Positions 8,145-16,454 are shown, counted from the stretch's first letter. The stretch: DNA of 34,999 nucleotides from Pseudomonadota bacterium (GCA_021838635.1 JAKCDC010000027.1:1-34999), one strand, 5' to 3'. The notes: generated from the sequence alone by a model not told the origin. Numbers and translations: made by a program.

Positions 8145-10477
8145 TCCGCCTCCTTTTGCGCCGACCGCGCCAGCGCACCCCCGCCGCTGGTCACCGACGC
8201 CGGCCAGCGGCCGAACAGGGGGCGTAACTTGACGAGAAAGTCCCAGGCCATGAGCAGCGCGCCCGCAGCGAACACGATATCGCCCGGCATGCGCATCCAC
8301 TGCCAGAACGTCGTTGTGGCGTAGAAGGCCTGGCTGCGCGCGTAGGCATAGCCGTGTTCATACACTGCGGCGAGCTGCGGCCAGCCGATGGGGAAGAAAT
8401 TGAACACGATCCACAGCACCAAACCGGCATTGTAGAGCCAGAAAGCCCAACGACCGGCCGTCTCGCTGAAGTGCTGCCGCTCGCCGGCGGCGTAGCGCAG
8501 ACAGAAGTAGATGAGCCCGATGCCGAGCAGGCCAAAAGCGCCGAAGAGCGCCGTGTGGGCGTGATTCAGCGTCAGGAAGGTACCGTGCTCGTAGTAGTTG
8601 ACGAGCGGCGCGTTGAGCGTGCCGCCGCCGAACACCCCGGCGCCGACGAAGTTCCAGAACGCCGCCCCCAGGATATAGAGGTAGGCGAGCCCATAGCGGA
8701 ACTCGCCCGCCGCCTTGATCAGACGGTGCTGCTGCAGAGCCTCGATGACCAGCAGCAGCAGCGGCAGCACTTCGATGAAGGAGAACATCGAGCCGACCGC
8801 TACCCACAGGCCAGGCTCTCCGACCCAGTACATGTGGTGTCCGGTGCCAAGTACCCCGCCGAGGAAGATCAGGATGAGCTCCAGGTACACGGCCCGCTCG
8901 GACAACTGGCGCGAGACCAGTCCGGTGGCCATCAGGAGGTAGGCGCTCACGGTGGCGGCGAAGAACTCGAAGGACTGCTCGACCCATAGGTGCACCACCC
9001 ACCAGCGCCAGAAGTCCGTAATGGTGAAGGACTTCTCGATCCCGGTGAGCGGAATCATGCCGAAAGCGTACAGCAGCGCGATGTTCGCCGTTGAGGCCCA
9101 CAGCAGATGCTCGAGCCGGATGCGCCCCGACCAGAACGCACGCCGCGCGCCGCGCGCGGCCGCCCGGCTCGGCCACAGCGCCCGGAACATCAGCGCACTC
9201 CAGATCGCCAGCCCCGCGAAGAAGCCGATCTGCCAGGCTCGGCCGAGCTGGAGGTAGGACAGTCCCTGCTCGCCGAACCAGAACCAGCCCTTGTGCAGGT
9301 AGCCCATGATGTCGAGGTAGTTGCCGGCGAGCGCCCCGATGACGATGGCGACGGTGACCCAGAAGAGCGCATCGACGAGCCAGGCCTGTCCCTGCGGTTC
9401 CTCGCGGCCGATGATCGGCGCGAGAAACAGTCCTGCCCCGATCCATGACAGTCCGATCCATACGATGGCCGACTGGATGTGCACGTCGCGGGCGAAGTTG
9501 AACGGCAGGAACCGGTCGACGGGAATACCGTAGAAGCTGCTCCGATCGGAGTAGTAGTGCGCCATGACCGTGCCGGCGAGGATCTGCAGCAGCAACACGC
9601 CTGCCACGACCAGGAAGTACTTGCCGACCCGACGCTGACTCGGCGTGAGCGTCTTGAAGGCGAGCGCAGGCTCCATGGGGCCATGGTCGGGGCCGTGGAT
9701 GTAGCGCTCGTATAGAAAGATCACCGCGCCGAACGCGAAGAAGGTGAAGCAGAAACTGATCCACGTCCAGATGAAGGTACTGGTGGTAGGCGTGTTGCCC
9801 ACCAGCGGCTCGTATGGCCAGTTTTGCGTCCAGGAGGCCACGCCGCCCGGTCTGCGGGCGACCGTCGTGATGGAGGAATAGATCAGGAAATCGGCAGTCT
9901 GGGCGGCGGCCGCCGGATCCAGGCTGTGCACCTTCGTCCAGCCCTGGGCGTAATCCGGTTTGAGCAATGCGGCGGCGATCTGGCTGCGCAGTGTTCCGAC
10001 AGCCTCGGCTACGGCCGCCGGCAGCGTGACGACGGGACGGGTCAGATCGATGCCCTGCAGTGCACGCTGCATGGAAGTCTTGACGACGGCCCGATTGCCC
10101 GCAGTGAGTAGTGCGAAGGGCTGTCCGTAGCGCGCCTCGGCGATAGCGTTCTCGGTCAGTGTGGCGAGCTTGACGAGATTGGCGGCAGTGTAGTCTTCTC
10201 CAAAGTAAGAACCCATGCCGTAGAGACTGCCGTAGTCCATCAGGTCAGCGCGCTGGAAGCCGGCCTTGCCGGCTTCGATGTCCGCAGCCGTGAACACGGC
10301 GGCCCCGCCAGGCGCCACAAAGCGCGTCGGAGTGGGAGGGGCGAGCTCGTAGGTGCGACTCGTCGCCCAGCCGAATAGCGCGAACGTGACGATGGCAACG
10401 ACAAGCAGAACCCACTTCAAGACACTGCCAATGGCGTCCTCGCGGGCGCCTGCGAGAGTGGTATGAGGATCGGTCAT
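8141..10477 (-). CDS. norZ: quinol-dependent nitric oxide reductase (qNor)
   Basis: This 778-residue haem-copper-superfamily enzyme reduces 2 NO to N2O with quinol electrons in the cytoplasmic membrane. It has an N-terminal transmembrane anchor (about residues 16-38), then a roughly 190-residue periplasmic domain of the fused NorC type without a CxxCH haem motif. The twelve-or-more-helix NorB core follows. Catalytic-core motifs are visible: HLWVEQSFEF, GTGHHMYWVGEPG and NHAHTALFGAFG, the last carrying the haem-ligand histidines. The ATG at 10477 is preferred over upstream ATGs because AGGAGA lies 7 bp before it. It is transcribed with nnrS (overlapping stop/start). The upstream region carries a MarR-type motif (10537-10551) and a small CCCGCG/CGCGGG hairpin (10501-10517). 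Confidence 0.95.
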   Translation of the reverse strand: MTDPHTTLAGAREDAIGSVLKWVLLVVAIVTFALFGWATSRTYELAPPTPTRFVAPGGAAVFTAADIEAGKAGFQRADLMDYGSLYGMGSYFGEDYTAANLVKLATLTENAIAEARYGQPFALLTAGNRAVVKTSMQRALQGIDLTRPVVTLPAAVAEAVGTLRSQIAAALLKPDYAQGWTKVHSLDPAAAAQTADFLIYSSITTVARRPGGVASWTQNWPYEPLVGNTPTTSTFIWTWISFCFTFFAFGAVIFLYERYIHGPDHGPMEPALAFKTLTPSQRRVGKYFLVVAGVLLLQILAGTVMAHYYSDRSSFYGIPVDRFLPFNFARDVHIQSAIVWIGLSWIGAGLFLAPIIGREEPQGQAWLVDALFWVTVAIVIGALAGNYLDIMGYLHKGWFWFGEQGLSYLQLGRAWQIGFFAGLAIWSALMFRALWPSRAAARGARRAFWSGRIRLEHLLWASTANIALLYAFGMIPLTGIEKSFTITDFWRWWVVHLWVEQSFEFFAATVSAYLLMATGLVSRQLSERAVYLELILIFLGGVLGTGHHMYWVGEPGLWVAVGSMFSFIEVLPLLLLVIEALQQHRLIKAAGEFRYGLAYLYILGAAFWNFVGAGVFGGGTLNAPLVNYYEHGTFLTLNHAHTALFGAFGLLGIGLIYFCLRYAAGERQHFSETAGRWAFWLYNAGLVLWIVFNFFPIGWPQLAAVYEHGYAYARSQAFYATTTFWQWMRMPGDIVFAAGALLMAWDFLVKLRPLFGRWPASVTSGGGALARSAQKEAD

Positions 10478-10536
10478 TCGCATTCTCCTGGCCATGACGC
10501 CCCGCGTCTTGCGCGGGCGCATCGAGTGTGCTTACA

Positions 10537-10551
10537 TCGTGCTACGATATT
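10537..10551 (-). promoter_or_regulatory. predicted MarR-type operator upstream of norZ
   Basis: On the norZ strand the site reads AATATCGTAGCACGA and continues TGTAA, giving an ATCGT-N3-ACGAT inverted repeat 60 bp upstream of the norZ start. The same 15-bp motif, with R/Y changes only, lies upstream of both clc genes (16455-16469 and 20330-20344), the latter between clc and marR. I infer control by that MarR protein. Confidence 0.55.
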
Positions 10552-10656
10552 CAACGCGAAGCGGTACCTGAGCCGTAATACGTAGAAACGCGGATCATCT
10601 ATCGGCACAGCGCCCATCGTGCACGCTGCAACGGATCGAGTGAGAATGAAAGCCTG

Positions 10657-10980
10657 TCAGCGCTCGAGTAACGGAAGCTTGTCTGGCACGCCGTCCCATT
10701 GTTTCGCATCCTCGGGCGCAGCGATTTTCTGCGCGAGGACGGGCCACTGTGGGGCGAGCTGCTTGTTGAGCTCAAGGAAGTGCTCCTGTCCCTTTGGCAC
10801 CTGGTCTTCGGGGAATATCGCCTCGGCGGGACACTCCTCAACACATAGGGTGCAATCGATGCACTCATCGGGGTCGATCACCAGCATGTTGGGCCCGGCG
10901 TGAAAGCAGTCCACCGGGCACACTTCGACGCAGTCGGTGTACTTGCACTTGATGCAGTTTTCGGTGACGACGTGTGTCAC
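10657..10980 (-). CDS. fdxA: seven-iron ferredoxin, FdxA type
   Basis: This 107-residue ferredoxin is of the Azotobacter FdI type with one [3Fe-4S] and one [4Fe-4S] cluster. Cysteines lie at 9, 12, 17, 21, 40, 43, 46 and 50, in the pattern [19 protein letters not shown] and then [14 protein letters not shown]. The C-terminal extension after residue 60 is typical of the type. The GTG at 10980 was chosen because GGAGAGAGCC precedes it; the longer frame upstream is GC-biased shadow. It lies on the same strand as norZ and divergent from the Crp/Fnr gene, with an FNR/Dnr box in between, so it is probably induced by low oxygen or NO. It may donate electrons or support Fe-S repair (inference). Confidence 0.92.
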   Translation of the reverse strand: MTHVVTENCIKCKYTDCVEVCPVDCFHAGPNMLVIDPDECIDCTLCVEECPAEAIFPEDQVPKGQEHFLELNKQLAPQWPVLAQKIAAPEDAKQWDGVPDKLPLLER

Positions 10981-11047
10981 GGCTCTCTCCTTTCCGCAGC
11001 TGCGGCCTTCCATCAAAGAGCCTAGCGTCTGCCGGCCGTCGTGAGCC

Positions 11048-11061
11048 TTGATGAGCATCAA
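11048..11061. promoter_or_regulatory. FNR/Dnr-type box between fdxA and the Crp/Fnr gene
   Basis: TTGAT-GAGC-ATCAA is a perfect match to the FNR/Dnr consensus TTGAT-N4-ATCAA. Its centre is about 75 bp upstream of the fdxA GTG and 143 bp upstream of the divergent regulator ATG. It most likely activates fdxA. Confidence 0.8.
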
Positions 11062-11197
11062 GCGGGCCGCTTTGTATCGGCCTCGGTAAAGTCGCGGACA
11101 GCGGGGCGGCCGTTCCACGAAATCCGGGCTCGTGTGATAGAGTAAAAGAGAATTAACCCTTATTGATGCACCTCTGGACCGTCCGCTTCGAGGCAGC

Positions 11198-11884
11198 ATG
11201 CAGACAAACAGCGCGCTGGCCCGCGAACTGAGCCGCCACTACCTGTTCTGCGCGTTGACGCATGTTCAGCAAGAGCAGCTGCTCGCGAGCGCGGTATCCC
11301 GGCAACTTGCTCCCGGTGAGCGCCTCTTTAGCCACGGGGAGCGGGCGGGGCAGTTTTTTATGGTGCGGAGCGGCTGCGTGAAGCTGTATCGCCTATCGGC
11401 GGAGGGACACGAGAAGATCATGAGACTCGTCCGGCCCTCACAGACATTTGCCGAAAGCATCCTGTTCATGGATGTGCCGCAATACCCCGTGCATGGGGAG
11501 GGTGTGGAGGCCGCCGAACTCATCGCCTTCGATCGTGAAACATTCCTTGCAATCTTACGGGAGTCTTTCCCCACGTGCCTGGCGGTGCTGGCGCAGATGA
11601 CTCGGCGGATCCAGGTGCATTGGGATGAGATCGAGACGCTGGCTCTCCAAAACAGTCGCTATCGTGTGGTGCACTACTTGCTTGGACTCCTGGATCGAAC
11701 CGCCCAAGGCCGGGTTTCCGTGACCCTTCCGGCGCGCAAGATGGTGATTGCCGCACACCTGGCCGTCACACCAGAGACGCTCTCGCGAACGCTGCGGAGC
11801 CTCAGCGATGAGGGCCTCATCGAGAGCACGGGGGATGAGGTAACGATTGTCGACGTCGAAAAGCTCCGTCGCCACATGCATTGA
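11198..11884 (+). CDS. Dnr-like Crp/Fnr-family transcriptional regulator
   Basis: This 228-residue regulator has an N-terminal cyclic-nucleotide-binding-type beta-roll (about residues 15-120, with [20 protein letters not shown]), a dimer helix, and a C-terminal winged helix. Its recognition segment [14 protein letters not shown] carries the E-x3-R pattern of FNR-class proteins that bind TTGAT half-sites. It lacks the N-terminal Cys cluster of FNR, which places it with Dnr/NnrR-type NO-responsive regulators. Matching boxes at 11048, 11888 and 14956 surround it. I infer haem/NO sensing and activation of the NO island; direct cofactor evidence is not in the sequence. Confidence 0.85.
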   Translation: MQTNSALARELSRHYLFCALTHVQQEQLLASAVSRQLAPGERLFSHGERAGQFFMVRSGCVKLYRLSAEGHEKIMRLVRPSQTFAESILFMDVPQYPVHGEGVEAAELIAFDRETFLAILRESFPTCLAVLAQMTRRIQVHWDEIETLALQNSRYRVVHYLLGLLDRTAQGRVSVTLPARKMVIAAHLAVTPETLSRTLRSLSDEGLIESTGDEVTIVDVEKLRRHMH

Positions 11885-11887
11885 CGC

Positions 11888-11901
11888 TTGATGGCCATCA
11901 A
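11888..11901 (+). promoter_or_regulatory. FNR/Dnr-type box upstream of the orphan membrane protein
   Basis: TTGAT-GGCC-ATCAA is a perfect FNR/Dnr palindrome starting four bases after the regulator stop codon. Its centre is about 41 bp upstream of the chosen ATG at 11936, close for a class II activator site unless the transcript is nearly leaderless or the true start lies further downstream. It argues against the earlier ATG at 11891, which lies inside the box. Confidence 0.75.
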
Positions 11902-11935
11902 GGCGCAAAGGGAGGGTTGCGAGGACGCTTCGACC

Positions 11936-13282
11936 ATGGCCGTGCTCAGCAATCGACTGTCGCGCTGGACCCTGCCGATGTTCACCTGTGCACTCGTGAA
12001 CTTCCTGGCAGCCCAAGGGCTGATTCTCGCTGGTTTGACTTGGCCCGCAGAGTCGATCTCCACCTCCGGGACGCTCGCCGCAGTTCATCTGCTGGTGATC
12101 GGCTGGCTATTGCTGCTGGTGCTCGGGGCTTTGTTTCAATTCGTCCCGGTCATTACATCCCGCCCGCTCGTGAGCCAGTCCATGGCGCTAGTGACGCTCA
12201 TCGCTCTCGAGACGGGTATGGTGGGCATGGTGGGTGGATTCTTCAGCATCGGTGCCGGCTATCCGACGCTCGCGATGGCGCTGCCGCTCGGCGGCCTAGC
12301 GGTGTGCCTTGGGGTATTGATCGCGTGCTGGAACATTGGAGTACCGCTGATTCGCTCGCGACCGTTACCGCTCCCCGGGCGAATGATACTCACCGGATTG
12401 GCATTCCTGATCCTGACTGTGACGCTCGGATTCTCATTCGCCCTCACGCTGGCGGTGCCGGTACTTGCGCCGTACTTAGCACCGCTTCTTGCGGGTGTAG
12501 GCGATCACGCGCTTGCCGGTCTCGGTGGATGGTTCACCCTCACCGCCATGGGAGTGAGCTACAAGCTGCTGCCGATGTTCATGCTTGCTCCGGAGGAACG
12601 CGGAATTGCCGGGGATTCCGTTCATATCCTTGGAACAGTGGGGTTCGCCCTGGCCGTCGGAGCGGGCCTCGCGCGGGTGTGGAGCGCCGCAGGGCCCTTG
12701 CGGACCGCAGAATTGGTTGGATATGCGGCGGTTGCCATTGCCGTGGTCCTCTATCTGTGGGATGTCGCCAAGATCTATCGCACACGCAAACGTACCGTCG
12801 TCGAAGCGCACAACCGGGCCGCCATTGCCGCCTTCGCCTTCCTCGGGCTTGGCTCGGCGCTCGCTATCGGCTTCCTGATGACCGGTCACCTCAGCGTCGG
12901 TGCACCCGCGATCGTCTTTCTCATCGTATTTGGCTGGCTCGGCGGCCTCGGACTCACCCAGCTCTACAAGATCGTTCCCTTTCTCACCTGGTTGTCCCGC
13001 TACGGTAGCAGTCTCGGGCGAGGACACGTGCCGCGTGTTCAGGATCTGGTCCTCGAACGGCGCAGCTATCCATGGTTCGCGTTGTATTTTCTCGGCGTGC
13101 TGGTGGGAGCCCTTTTCGGGCTGCTCGGGAGTCCACGCGGGTTTCGAGCATGTATTGCGCTCGTGACGCTTGCGACCGTCGGTCTCGTCATCGAGTACTG
13201 GCGAGCCTGGCGCGGTCACTACGCCCACTTGCGCCACGGCGAGTCTGCCACACCCCCATTCCTGCCAACTCAGAGAGGCTGA
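11936..13282 (+). CDS. orphan polytopic membrane protein of the NO island (haem-copper subunit I-like)
   Basis: This 448-residue protein has about 12 membrane segments. Histidines lie inside helices in AAVHLLVIGWLLLLV and GVGDHALAGLGGWFTLTAMG, followed by SYKLLPMFMLAPEERG. The arrangement recalls stand-alone proteins distantly like the NorB/CcoN haem-copper subunit I found near nor and nnr genes, but the full set of metal ligands is not evident. The start at 11936 is downstream of the FNR/Dnr box and has a GAGG site 9 bp before it. It is followed at 2 bp by a DUF2249 gene, so it is probably the first gene of a Dnr-controlled operon. Possible roles are NO or quinol handling; this is inference. 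Confidence 0.65.
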   Translation: MAVLSNRLSRWTLPMFTCALVNFLAAQGLILAGLTWPAESISTSGTLAAVHLLVIGWLLLLVLGALFQFVPVITSRPLVSQSMALVTLIALETGMVGMVGGFFSIGAGYPTLAMALPLGGLAVCLGVLIACWNIGVPLIRSRPLPLPGRMILTGLAFLILTVTLGFSFALTLAVPVLAPYLAPLLAGVGDHALAGLGGWFTLTAMGVSYKLLPMFMLAPEERGIAGDSVHILGTVGFALAVGAGLARVWSAAGPLRTAELVGYAAVAIAVVLYLWDVAKIYRTRKRTVVEAHNRAAIAAFAFLGLGSALAIGFLMTGHLSVGAPAIVFLIVFGWLGGLGLTQLYKIVPFLTWLSRYGSSLGRGHVPRVQDLVLERRSYPWFALYFLGVLVGALFGLLGSPRGFRACIALVTLATVGLVIEYWRAWRGHYAHLRHGESATPPFLPTQRG

Positions 13283-13284
13283 TC

Positions 13285-13797
13285 ATGCCCGAGCCCCTTA
13301 CACTTGATGTTCGTGACGAGCTGCGCAACGGAGGGGAGCCGCTGCCACGGATCTTTCAGGCCGTATCAAGGCTCGCGCCGGGTCAGGCGCTGTGCCTGCT
13401 TGTCACCTTCGAACCGCTGCCACTCTACGCCGTGCTCGGCCGCAAGGGCTTCGATCACAAGGCGGTGCGTCATGGCGAGGGAGACTGGGAAGTGCTGTTC
13501 TCGCCCCAGGTGCCGCAAGCGAAATCCGCTTCGCCGGCTGCGACAATTTCCAAGGAGTCGTCCACGGCTGGATGGCCGAAGCCGAGTACGTACCTCGACA
13601 ACCGTGGTCTGGAGCCACCGGAGCCGATGATCCGGATTCTTGATGCGCTCGAGCACCTGGGGCCGGGAGAGGTCCTAGAGGCGCTCAACGAGCGTGATCC
13701 AGTCTTTCTCTATCCAGAGCTGCAGGCGCGCGGCGCTGCGATCCACACCGAGAAGGTGAATGAGGGCGTGCGGCTCATGATCCGACGCGCGGGGTGA
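13285..13797 (+). CDS. protein with two DUF2249 domains
   Basis: This 170-residue soluble protein contains two tandem DUF2249 modules. One spans about residues 4-75 (LDVRDELRNGGEPLPRIFQA, then APGQALCLLVTFEPLPLY). The other spans about 98-168 (LDNRGLEPPEPMIRILDAL, then GPGEVLEALNERDPVFLY). The linker is Pro/Ala/Ser-rich. DUF2249 proteins are TusA-like small folds common in denitrification and NO-response clusters; their reaction is not known. It starts 2 bp after the membrane protein gene, with GAGAGG as ribosome site, and overlaps the upstream leader of the MIP18-like gene. The operon therefore appears to be membrane protein, DUF2249-DUF2249, MIP18. Confidence 0.8.
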   Translation: MPEPLTLDVRDELRNGGEPLPRIFQAVSRLAPGQALCLLVTFEPLPLYAVLGRKGFDHKAVRHGEGDWEVLFSPQVPQAKSASPAATISKESSTAGWPKPSTYLDNRGLEPPEPMIRILDALEHLGPGEVLEALNERDPVFLYPELQARGAAIHTEKVNEGVRLMIRRAG

Positions 13798-13802
13798 TCG
13801 CG

Positions 13803-14120
13803 ATGAGCACAGAAGTTTCCTTGAATCGTGACCTCGTATTGGATGCGCTGCACGACGTGATCGATCCAGAACTTGGATACAACATCGTCGATCTTGGCCT
13901 GATCTATGAGGTAGAGGTGGGAACCGGCATCGTCGAGATCACCATGACCATGACGACGCCGGGGTGCCCCGCTCAGGATTACATCATGTCAGGCGTCTAC
14001 GAGCGCTGCAAAAGTCTTCCTGGCGTCGACGACGCGAGAGTTCATCTCACGTTCCTGCCAGCCTGGTCACCACGCCTGATGACGCCTGTCGCCAAAGCAC
14101 ATTTCGGCATTCAAGAGTGA
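13803..14120 (+). CDS. MIP18 family (DUF59) metal-sulfur cluster assembly factor
   Basis: This 105-residue protein matches DUF59/MIP18 (SufT/PaaD-like): VLDALHDVIDPELGYNIVDLGLIYEVEV is the family block, shown here only by its key parts DPELG and NIVDLGLIY. It is followed by MTMTTPGCPAQDYI with the conserved TxPGCP cysteine. Family members help mature Fe-S proteins. The ATG at 13803 is used; a GTG at 13794 overlaps the upstream stop and is also possible. It is the last gene of its operon and runs 10 bp into the end of the convergent DUF2249 gene. I infer assembly or repair of NO-damaged Fe-S clusters. Confidence 0.88.
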   Translation: MSTEVSLNRDLVLDALHDVIDPELGYNIVDLGLIYEVEVGTGIVEITMTMTTPGCPAQDYIMSGVYERCKSLPGVDDARVHLTFLPAWSPRLMTPVAKAHFGIQE

Positions 14121-14587
14121 GCGGCCGCGGTGCGGCCGATCTGCACCTGCCAAGTGGCTGGTCCCTGCTCCAGGTAATTCCAGGAGAACTCGCCCGTGTG
14201 CTCCGCCTCGAACTGGTAATAAAGCGGCTTCGGGTCGTGATCGTTGACCAGCACGAAGCTCTCACCGGGCTTGAGTTTGCCGTAGGTCTCGAAGATCAGG
14301 CGGTGTCGGTCCATGGGAATAAGTTTACGAACATCGAGCGTTTTGGGTTGTGACACGGGTATCTCCTCGTCAGGTGTGCCATGTCGAGCACGGGTAAGGC
14401 TGTGCAATGCGCCGTTGAAGCGTTCAGCTTCGCGTGGCTGAGCATGACGCAGAACGGACCATGCGGAAGCGGCAAGCGTGCACGCCGTGTGACGCTGTGC
14501 GTCACCGGCCGTGCCGAGCTCAAGCAGGGCGCGCAAGAATAGACGGCTGATCGCCGGAAGGACCTCGTTCTGATCATTCGCGGTCAT
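14111..14587 (-). CDS. DUF2249 protein with helical N-terminal domain
   Basis: This 158-residue protein has an N-terminal helical region (about residues 1-75, with AISRLFLRALLELGTAGDAQ) of unknown type. A C-terminal DUF2249 domain (about 80-155) carries LDVRKLIPMDRHRLIFETY, PGESFVLVNDHDPKPLYYQF and GEFSWNYLEQGPATWQV. The start at 14587 has GAGG 6 bp upstream and overlaps the end of the Rieske gene, so the pair is translationally coupled. It is convergent with the MIP18 gene and overlaps it by 10 bp. Expression is probably under the FNR/Dnr box at 14956. The role is not known. Confidence 0.8.
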   Translation of the reverse strand: MTANDQNEVLPAISRLFLRALLELGTAGDAQRHTACTLAASAWSVLRHAQPREAERFNGALHSLTRARHGTPDEEIPVSQPKTLDVRKLIPMDRHRLIFETYGKLKPGESFVLVNDHDPKPLYYQFEAEHTGEFSWNYLEQGPATWQVQIGRTAAAHS

Positions 14588-14897
14588 CGCAAACCTCGAT
14601 GATTTCGTCGCGCACGCGCACGCGCACGGGGAAGGTATGTACGCCCTCATATGCGGGCGCTTTGAGTGCCTCGCCGGTGCGTATGGAAAACTCGGCTAGG
14701 TGCCAGGGGCAGACTGCGCGGTCACCTTCCACCCAGCCGCTGGAGAGGTCGCTCCCGAGGTGGGTGCACAAATCCTCGAGAGCGAAGTACTCACCATCCA
14801 GATTGAAGACGGCCACATCGTAGCCGTTGAACGTGACGACCTTGCAGCGACGATTAGCGATTTCGCCGACCCGAGCGGCTTCGAACCACTGCGACAT
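14574..14897 (-). CDS. Rieske [2Fe-2S] ferredoxin
   Basis: This 107-residue soluble Rieske protein resembles the ferredoxin component of non-haem oxygenases and NirD-like small subunits. The two cluster motifs are CTHLG and CPWHLAEF, giving the C-x-H / C-x2-H set for one [2Fe-2S] cluster. The start at 14897 (MSQW) was chosen because GAGGACACGAGAG precedes it and the protein then begins at the Rieske domain. It overlaps the downstream DUF2249 gene. A perfect 8-bp inverted repeat covers the leader and the ribosome site, and an FNR/Dnr-type box lies 65 bp upstream. It probably transfers electrons in the NO response (inference). Confidence 0.9.
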   Translation of the reverse strand: MSQWFEAARVGEIANRRCKVVTFNGYDVAVFNLDGEYFALEDLCTHLGSDLSSGWVEGDRAVCPWHLAEFSIRTGEALKAPAYEGVHTFPVRVRVRDEIIEVCDDRE

Positions 14898-14902
14898 CTC
14901 TC

Positions 14903-14928
14903 GTGTCCTCATGCGACTCCGAGGACAC
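14903..14928 (-). promoter_or_regulatory. hairpin covering the Rieske gene ribosome site
   Basis: GTGTCCTC and GAGGACAC form a perfect 8-bp stem with a 10-base loop, ending five bases before the ATG at 14897. In the transcript the ribosome-binding GAGG is inside the stem, so the hairpin could hold back translation. It could also be a DNA operator. Confidence 0.5.
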
Positions 14929-14955
14929 GGTACGGCGACTCGAGGCGCCGACGCC

Positions 14956-14969
14956 TTGACGAACGTCAA
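14956..14969 (-). promoter_or_regulatory. FNR/Dnr-like box upstream of the Rieske gene
   Basis: TTGAC-GAAC-GTCAA has the spacing and TTGA halves of an FNR/Dnr site, with a symmetrical T-to-C change in each half. Its centre is 66 bp upstream of the Rieske ATG, a normal activator position. The stretch from here to 15184 has no supported gene. Confidence 0.6.
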
Positions 14970-15184
14970 GTGCAAGCACGAGTATCAGAGCAGCATAGGA
15001 GATCTGAGTATCCGCTGCCGACGTTCAGCCGGCACACGACTGCGGTCTATCGCCGTGGCATCACGCGGTACGGGCGATCAAGGCCTGTTCGGCACTATCG
15101 TGACAGGATGCGATCTTGAGGAACGACCGGGATTTGCAATTTTGATCACGATCGTTGCGATAAATGATGGAAAAAGAGACTGTT

Positions 15185-16074
15185 TCACTCATGGGATGAA
15201 GTCTCCATCAGCACGTGCCGCTCATGGCGCCTGTTGTCGGTCTTGGTGATCTCAACCTGTTGACGGCTCTCACCGGAGGAGTATTCCGAGGGCTTCAGTC
15301 CCAAAACCCGCATCAGCTCACGCGTGCCTGCAAAGCAGGTGAAGTCCCCGATCTCGACCACGAGCGTCATGGCTGCTACCCGATCGACGCCACGCAGGGT
15401 GATCAACGCCTCGACCGACGAGGGCATCCGCCAGTGCTCGAGCTGAGAGAGCATCGACTCGGTCAGCCGTTCGACGCGCTCATGAGCCTCGCGCATGGCG
15501 TTACGTTACTCAGCGAAAGCGATGGCCTGCGCGGGCTGGGTGAACGACACGATGGTCAAGTACCGCCTGTGGGCTTCGGTCCAGAAGGAGCAGCCGGTGT
15601 AGCGATGCCCGTGCCGCAGCAGCATCGCCTTAAGCCGCTGGTCCTTCAGGTGCGCCGGCACGGCATCCTCCCGAGCTCACGAGAGATCGCGCTGTGCCTC
15701 ATCGCGCGCGTCGGGGCCACCACGCTCATCAGCTCCCCGGCACGCGTCGCCCTCGCCAGCAGCAGTGCATCTCGCCGATCGGTCTTGATCCGATCCCATG
15801 GACGGCGGGCAACTTTCGCCGGAGAGGCCGCCTCACAGGCATAGCCGCGCGTGCGCAGCTGCCGGGCGAGGGTATAGCCGCAAGGGTCCGCCTCGTACAC
15901 GATTTGCAGTGCCTCGTGCGTGCCCGACCGACCCGGCGCTTTACTCAGTGCTCCCCGCTGAGGGACCACGGCCTCGACAAAGCGCGGCTCCTTGCGCCAA
16001 GCAGCCGCCACCGCACCCGCGACAGTGTTTTGATGAACATCAAATCCGACGAAGGAAGTGACAGTCTTACTCAA
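15185..16074 (-). pseudogene. broken IS110-family transposase
   Basis: The N-terminal DEDD half is clear: a TTG start at 16074 with GAGGAGG upstream, then FVGFDVHQNTVAGA, IVYEADPCGY and WDRIKTDRRDALLLARA. A frameshift near 15670 moves the frame, after which LKDQRLKAMLLRHGHRY and YLTIVSFTQPAQAIAFAE follow. An in-frame TAA near 15508 breaks it again. The C-terminal Transposase_20 half continues from 15496 (LITLRGVDRVAAMTLVVEIG, LGLKPSEYSSGESRQQ) and is cut short at 15185 inside the final conserved segment. IS110 elements move by a DEDD transposase guided by a bridge RNA; this copy is dead in cis. Target-site ends are not evident. Confidence 0.85.
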
Positions 16075-16454
16075 GGGTCTGCCTCCTCTGACTGGGGCTG
16101 CCAGGCTAGTTGCTCTCGAGCGCTCCGCATGTGGATAGGCGCCCCACGGGGCGTAACGCACGATACTCCGGAGGTAGACCTCTTCCCCCCATCGTCCTTT
16201 GCCACGCCTGACCGTCGGTGTCTCGCATCAGGCCATATGATCTAGCAGCGTGAAGACACGGCTCATCACCAAGCGAAACAGGCGGTCGGGTCTGGCAGAC
16301 CAAGGGAGCCGGTGGAGGGTATGGCTTGCCGCGACGAGCACCCGTGAGCGAGGTAAGCAACTGATTGAATCAGCACGGAAATTCCGCCGAAACTTCGGAA
16401 GTTGCCGACGGGGGCGGCAAGCGGGGCGTCGGGCGCACACTGTCGTTTCCTGTT
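16075..16454. other. non-coding flank of the IS110 relic
   Basis: This lies upstream of the transposase start and downstream of nothing recognisable. In IS110-type elements this flank encodes a bridge RNA; a CGCCCC-AC-GGGGCG hairpin at 16140-16153 could be part of such an RNA, but no full structure can be asserted. ORFs here lack motifs. Confidence 0.35.

Noticed and set aside
8358-9764. 468-codon ORF inside norZ, same strand, other frame
   Set aside because: Arg/Gly/Pro-rich shadow typical of G+C-rich DNA; the real frame carries all NorB motifs.
11881-13008. 375-codon ORF overlapping the orphan membrane protein in another frame
   Set aside because: Arg-rich shadow; the alternative frame has clean membrane segments, start context and operon spacing.
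16029-16042. TTTGATGAACATCAAA-type palindrome resembling an FNR/Dnr box
   Set aside because: It lies inside the IS110 transposase coding sequence, where the conserved residues FDVHQN produce it; no promoter context.
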